Of a stretch of 9,035 bases of DNA, positions 6,829-9,035 are shown one piece after another. How positions within the stretch are numbered: the first letter of the stretch is position 1; every line of letters begins with the position of its first letter. The notes under the pieces are model-generated. The model had not been told where the DNA came from. It ran no database searches and saw nothing but the letters and a program-made list of their open reading frames with translations. Location: contig JAXDLH010000289.1 in assembly GCA_034666705.1 (NCBI GenBank), forward strand, positions 1 through 9,035, given 5' to 3'. Origin of the DNA: JAXDLH01 sp034666705. Its GTDB lineage: Bacteria > Chloroflexota > UBA6077 > SHYK01. The translations under genes and the position numbers were made by a program.

Positions 6829-6845
6829 GGTTGGCCGCAATAGGC
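6829..6845 (+). repeat. 17-bp intergenic direct repeat, copy 2
   Basis: Identical to 3710-3726 and in the same orientation. GCTGCCCCCA (6819-6828) directly precedes it, echoing GCTGCCCCAG near copy 1. It lies about 145 bp upstream of the MEDS gene and just after the kinase remnant. Confidence 0.6.
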
Positions 6846-6976
6846 AACTCCCGTTGTCCCCCTATTCCCCTCCCCAGCCGTCTCCGTGCCACCATAACTT
6901 GTCTAACAGGCATTGGGGACTGACGTCCGTGGGATCGCCCGGACAAGCTTGGCATCGGTCCCCCCTATTTCTAGAA

Positions 6977-6984
6977 GGATGGAG
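6977..6984 (+). promoter_or_regulatory. Ribosome binding site GGATGGAG deciding the 6991 GTG start
   Basis: GGAG (6981-6984) lies 6 nt before GTG 6991. The in-frame ATG at 6979 sits inside this purine tract and would have AGAAGG with no spacer, and the ATG at 6913 has no ribosome site. GTG 6991 is therefore preferred. Confidence 0.55.
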
Positions 6985-6990
6985 CGACAC

Positions 6991-7650
6991 GTGACTGAAC
7001 AACAGGATGCCGTGCACCTCGCTGGCTCGGCTCTCCCCAGATCCCGCCACGTCTGCGTCTTCTATCGGGGATTGGACGAAGCAGACGAGATTCTGCTGCC
7101 CTTCATCAAGGAAGGGATTGATCGTGGCGAGAAGATCGTACACATCATCGATCCAAAGCAACGAGATAACTACCTTCGGCGCCTGCAACACGTCGCGATC
7201 GACACGAGCGCTGCGGAAGCTAGCGGCCAACTCGACGTCCGCCTGTGGGACAATGCCTACCTCCGGTTTGGTCGCTTCGACCAGCACGGAATGCTCGCCC
7301 TGCTAGAGGAGGCCCTCACGGAGGGCCGCGCCCAGGGCTATCCGCTCACGCGGATCCTGGGGCATGCCGATTGGGCAATAGAGGACTTTCCGGGCGTGCA
7401 CGATCTGGTCGAGTACGAGTCCCGGCTCAACTACGTGTTGCCGAAATACCCGGATCCAGTGGTCTGCCTCTACGACCTGACCAAGTACGATGCGGAGATC
7501 GTCATCGACATCCTTCGCACGCACCCGACGGTGGTCGTCGGCGGCGTGCTGCAGGAGAATCCGTTCTACGTTCCGCCCGACGACTTTCTCCGCGAGCTTC
7601 AGGCGCGGCACTTGGGGAACACAGCTCACGAACGATTCTCGCGAGCCTGA
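6991..7650 (+). CDS. MEDS (DcmR-type sensory) domain protein
   Basis: A 219-residue soluble protein that is essentially one MEDS domain, the sensory module named from methanogen/methylotroph proteins and DcmR, and often found beside or fused to histidine kinases. Visible landmarks are RSRHVCVFYRGLDEADEILLPF (about residues 18-38), the GIDRGEKIVHIID strand (43-54), LLEEALTEGRAQGY (104-117), HADWAIEDFPGVHDLVEYE (125-143), PVVCLYDL (156-163), and the C-terminal HPTVVVGG...ENPFYVPPDDFLREL (178-203). There is no DNA-binding, kinase or STAS domain, so any output must come from a partner. It sits between the kinase remnant and the OmpR-type regulator on the same strand, which suggests it was or is an input component of that pathway. 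The ligand is unknown; DcmR responds to dichloromethane, but that should not be transferred. Start GTG 6991 is chosen on the ribosome site. Confidence 0.85.
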   Translation: MTEQQDAVHLAGSALPRSRHVCVFYRGLDEADEILLPFIKEGIDRGEKIVHIIDPKQRDNYLRRLQHVAIDTSAAEASGQLDVRLWDNAYLRFGRFDQHGMLALLEEALTEGRAQGYPLTRILGHADWAIEDFPGVHDLVEYESRLNYVLPKYPDPVVCLYDLTKYDAEIVIDILRTHPTVVVGGVLQENPFYVPPDDFLRELQARHLGNTAHERFSRA

Positions 7651-7857
7651 GCAGGGTGCAGCAATCCGGATCACCCGTTTGGGCTAGTCACCCACCAACT
7701 GCGCGCCGCAATGAGCCAGACACGAATCCCCCTGATGTCCGATGCGCACGCGAGACCAGCGGCGTACAGTCAATACATATCGGAGATCATCGAGGCCGAT
7801 GAGCGGCCGACTCGCGACGAGAGGACAGGCGGTCGTGCGATGCTCAGCACGAGGTCC

Positions 7858-7863
7858 AGGGAG
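7858..7863 (+). promoter_or_regulatory. Ribosome binding site AGGGAG for the response regulator
   Basis: AGGGAG ends 5 nt before ATG 7869, ideal spacing. The internal ATG at 7941, nearer the receiver domain, lacks any such site, so the longer form with a 31-residue leader is preferred. Confidence 0.65.
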
Positions 7864-7868
7864 CGACT

Positions 7869-8660
7869 ATGCGGAACACTGCGATTCCCTTCAACCCGGC
7901 GCATGACGACGTTCGTGCCGATAACCGTTCGCCCAGCGCGATGAGCGCGACCATTCCCCAGCCACGCGTGCTTCTCATCGAGGATGAGCTCGCCACGCTC
8001 GATTTTGCCGGCTTCACCCTTAGATCGCACGGGTACTCCCTGCTCGAGGCCGGCGATGGTGTCGAGGGGCTGCGGCGGATCCGCAACGACTTGCCCGATC
8101 TCGTGCTCATGGACGCGGTTTTGCCCGATCTGGATGGTATGGATGTGCTCCGGCAGATCCGCGCGTGGTCGACGGTTCCGCTCATCGTCCTGACGGATTC
8201 GGAAGCGGATGAGGAGAAGATCCGCGTGTTGGATCTCGGGGCGGATGATTGCCTGGTGCGGCCAGTCAGCCCCGGCGTCCTCACGGCGCGTATAAAGGCG
8301 CTGCTACGCCGCTCGTCCTGGGCCGGAGAGCAGTGCAGCCGCCTGGTTGCCGTCGACGAGCGGCTCCAGGCTGACCTCGACGAGCGCGAGGTGATCGTCG
8401 ACGGGCTGCGAGTCCCGCTCCGTCCCACGGAGTTTCGTTTGCTGAGCTGCTTGATGCAGAGCGCGGGTCGCACATTGCCGTTCGAGGCGATCCTCGCACG
8501 GGTGTGGGGCCCCGAGTATCGGAACGAGACGCAGTACGTCCATCTGTATGTGACGTATCTGCGGCAGAAGATCGAGCCCGACCCCGCCCATCCGCAATAC
8601 ATCCTGACCAAGCGCGGTGTGGGCTATCAGTTCCGGCAACTCGCCGCAGCCGCTGCATAG
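7869..8660 (+). CDS. OmpR/PhoB-family response regulator
   Basis: A 263-residue two-component response regulator that should bind DNA on phosphorylation. Residues 32-147 are a receiver: VLLIEDE with the acidic pair Glu38-Asp39, phosphoacceptor Asp82 in LVLMDAVLPDLDG, and Thr109 in VLTDSEADEEK. Where the almost invariant Lys-Pro is expected, the sequence is GADDCLVRPVSP, with Arg131 instead of Lys. Residues of about 165-258 are a winged-helix output domain with canonical RPTEFRLLSCLMQSAGRTL, the VWGPEY loop, VHLYVTYLRQKIEPDP recognition helix and the TKRGVGYQF wing. A polar 31-residue extension precedes the receiver, longer than usual. It has its own ribosome site and lies 218 bp after the MEDS gene; no intact kinase is in the window. 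It is probably followed by the hairpin at 8735-8764. The family is certain; the regulon is unknown. Confidence 0.95.
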   Translation: MRNTAIPFNPAHDDVRADNRSPSAMSATIPQPRVLLIEDELATLDFAGFTLRSHGYSLLEAGDGVEGLRRIRNDLPDLVLMDAVLPDLDGMDVLRQIRAWSTVPLIVLTDSEADEEKIRVLDLGADDCLVRPVSPGVLTARIKALLRRSSWAGEQCSRLVAVDERLQADLDEREVIVDGLRVPLRPTEFRLLSCLMQSAGRTLPFEAILARVWGPEYRNETQYVHLYVTYLRQKIEPDPAHPQYILTKRGVGYQFRQLAAAAA

Positions 8661-8734
8661 GTCGGCCAGCGCGAACGCGAGCCACTCCCCAAACCGATCC
8701 GCAGGCCCTGGATCCTGCTTTCCTCTTCCCCGGA

Positions 8735-8764
8735 GCCCGCGGGGTCAACGCTGACCCCGCGGGC
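8735..8764 (+). terminator. Strong hairpin after the response regulator
   Basis: GCCCGCGGGGTCA (8735-8747) and TGACCCCGCGGGC (8752-8764) form a perfect 13-bp stem with the loop ACGC, 74 bp downstream of the response-regulator stop. No T-run follows (CCTCCCCCGCC), so this is the GC-rich stem type. It is likely the end of the cluster's transcript. Confidence 0.65.
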
Positions 8765-8812
8765 CCTCCCCCGCCACGTCCAGGAATTCCAAGACGGCAC
8801 TAGGGAAGCGCT

Positions 8813-8953
8813 ATGAAGATTCTGCAAATCGTGCCGTATCAAAGAGGAGGCGCGGACGTCAGAGCCTTCCCTGCGCCAGGTAAGCCTGGTTGGTGCCGGG
8901 CGCCCGGCACCAGCAAGTTTGAGCTTTGCGCGCAGCGCGAGGGCTGCTATTGA
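8813..8953 (+). CDS. Possible short ORF with glycosyltransferase-like N-terminus
   Basis: A 46-residue frame starts at ATG 8813, with AGGGA (8802-8806) 6 nt upstream. The first residues, MKILQIVPYQRGGADVRAF, resemble the first strand and glycine loop of GT-B glycosyltransferases (MKILQxxPYxxxGG). After about residue 20 the sequence becomes Pro/Gly/Arg/Cys-rich and overlaps a 22-bp palindrome before stopping at TGA 8951-8953. It may be the truncated 5' end of such a gene, a short leader peptide, or chance. Nothing in the remaining 82 bp to the window edge continues a glycosyltransferase. Confidence 0.3.
   Translation: MKILQIVPYQRGGADVRAFPAPGKPGWCRAPGTSKFELCAQREGCY
8891..8912. repeat. 22-bp perfect palindrome
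   Basis: TGGTGCCGGGC (8891-8901) is followed immediately by its exact reverse complement GCCCGGCACCA (8902-8912). As RNA it would form a 9-bp stem closed by a GCGC loop, followed by GCAAGTTTGAGCTTT, a modestly T-containing tail. It could be a terminator for a short transcript from 8813 or a dimeric regulator site. Confidence 0.55.
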
Positions 8954-8972
8954 CGGCGCCCAGCACGATCGA

Positions 8973-9022
8973 GATGCACGTCGGGGGGCGCCCCGCCGGC
9001 GGGGCGCCCCCCCCCGTGCATC
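8973..9022. terminator. 50-bp near-perfect palindrome / long GC hairpin
   Basis: Positions 8983-9012 are a perfect 30-bp palindrome (GGGGGGCGCCCCGCC and its reverse complement). It is flanked, after a 2-nt mismatch (TC against CC), by GATGCACG (8973-8980) and CGTGCATC (9015-9022), which also pair perfectly. In all, 46 of 50 bases pair. A long intrinsic-type hairpin is the simplest reading, possibly ending a gene that lies beyond the right edge on the minus strand. No T-run is present on either side. Confidence 0.45.
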
Positions 9023-9035
9023 CAAGACGCGCGCC

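Larger units (their letters stand above)
6771..6990. other. Intergenic region upstream of MEDS gene
   Basis: It holds copy 2 of the 17-bp repeat (6829-6845), two pyrimidine-rich segments with a similar core (GTCCCCCTATT at about 6856 and GTCCCCCCTATT at about 6958) and, near its right end, the ribosome site of the MEDS gene. A short CTTGTC/GACAAG inverted pair flanks the middle (about 6898 and 6943). No clear promoter hexamers were recognised. Confidence 0.45.

Noticed and set aside
7654..7676. Terminator after the MEDS gene (GGGTG with CACCC)
   Set aside because: A 5-bp stem with a 13-nt loop and only three T after it is too weak to call.
7711..7944. A 77-codon plus-strand ORF between the MEDS gene and the response regulator
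   Set aside because: It has no ribosome site at 7711 or at the second ATG (7738), overlaps the well-supported response-regulator start, and its second half is a shadow of that gene.
7844..8611. A 255-codon minus-strand open frame opposite the response regulator
   Set aside because: Its translation is Ser/Arg-rich without a fold, while the plus strand encodes an unmistakable response regulator.

Overview
The window is about 9 kb of GC-rich bacterial DNA dominated by regulatory and signal-transduction genes. The mix (HdeD-type membrane protein, very large AAA-LuxR regulator, MEDS/DcmR-type sensor, OmpR-type regulator, PAS proteins, frequent GTG starts, GC-rich hairpins) fits a Chloroflexota lineage such as the Thermomicrobia/Sphaerobacter side. 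A high-GC actinobacterium cannot be excluded, because there is no rRNA or marker gene to settle it. No insertion sequence, tRNA, rRNA, CRISPR array or phage gene was seen.

Layout: (1) 2-523, + strand, the C-terminal part of an HdeD-family membrane protein cut by the left edge. (2) 648-3599, - strand, a 983-residue AAA ATPase/LuxR regulator, convergent with gene 1. (3) 3600-3904, a divergent intergenic region holding one copy of a 17-bp element that recurs at 6829. (4) 3905-4359, + strand, a two-gene mini-operon: a 48-residue unknown protein whose stop codon overlaps the GTG start of a 103-residue XRE-type DNA-binding protein. (5) 4360-4659, intergenic, with a tandem 13-bp repeat, an inverted repeat and a possible antisense coding remnant. 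(6) 4660-6522, + strand, a 620-residue protein with a dead receiver-like domain, a LuxR-type HTH, a coiled coil and two PAS domains. It is followed in the same frame by the broken ATPase end of a histidine kinase (6523-6770). (7) 6991-7650, a MEDS-domain sensor. (8) 7869-8660, an OmpR/PhoB-type response regulator. (9) 8661-9035, a strong hairpin, a possible 46-codon ORF, a 22-bp palindrome and a 50-bp near-palindrome at the right edge.

The most informative point is the 4660-8660 block. It looks like a former phosphorelay cluster (PAS sensor kinase, MEDS sensor, response regulator). The kinase has lost its phosphoacceptor and N-box region by deletion, carries an in-frame TAG, and has a one-base frameshift in the G2 box. 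What survives is a kinase-less fusion of LuxR-type HTH and PAS domains, next to a response regulator with no visible kinase partner in the window. Whether the fusion is a decaying gene or a working one-component PAS regulator cannot be decided from sequence alone. The other candidate for something undescribed is the small translationally coupled ORF in front of the XRE gene.
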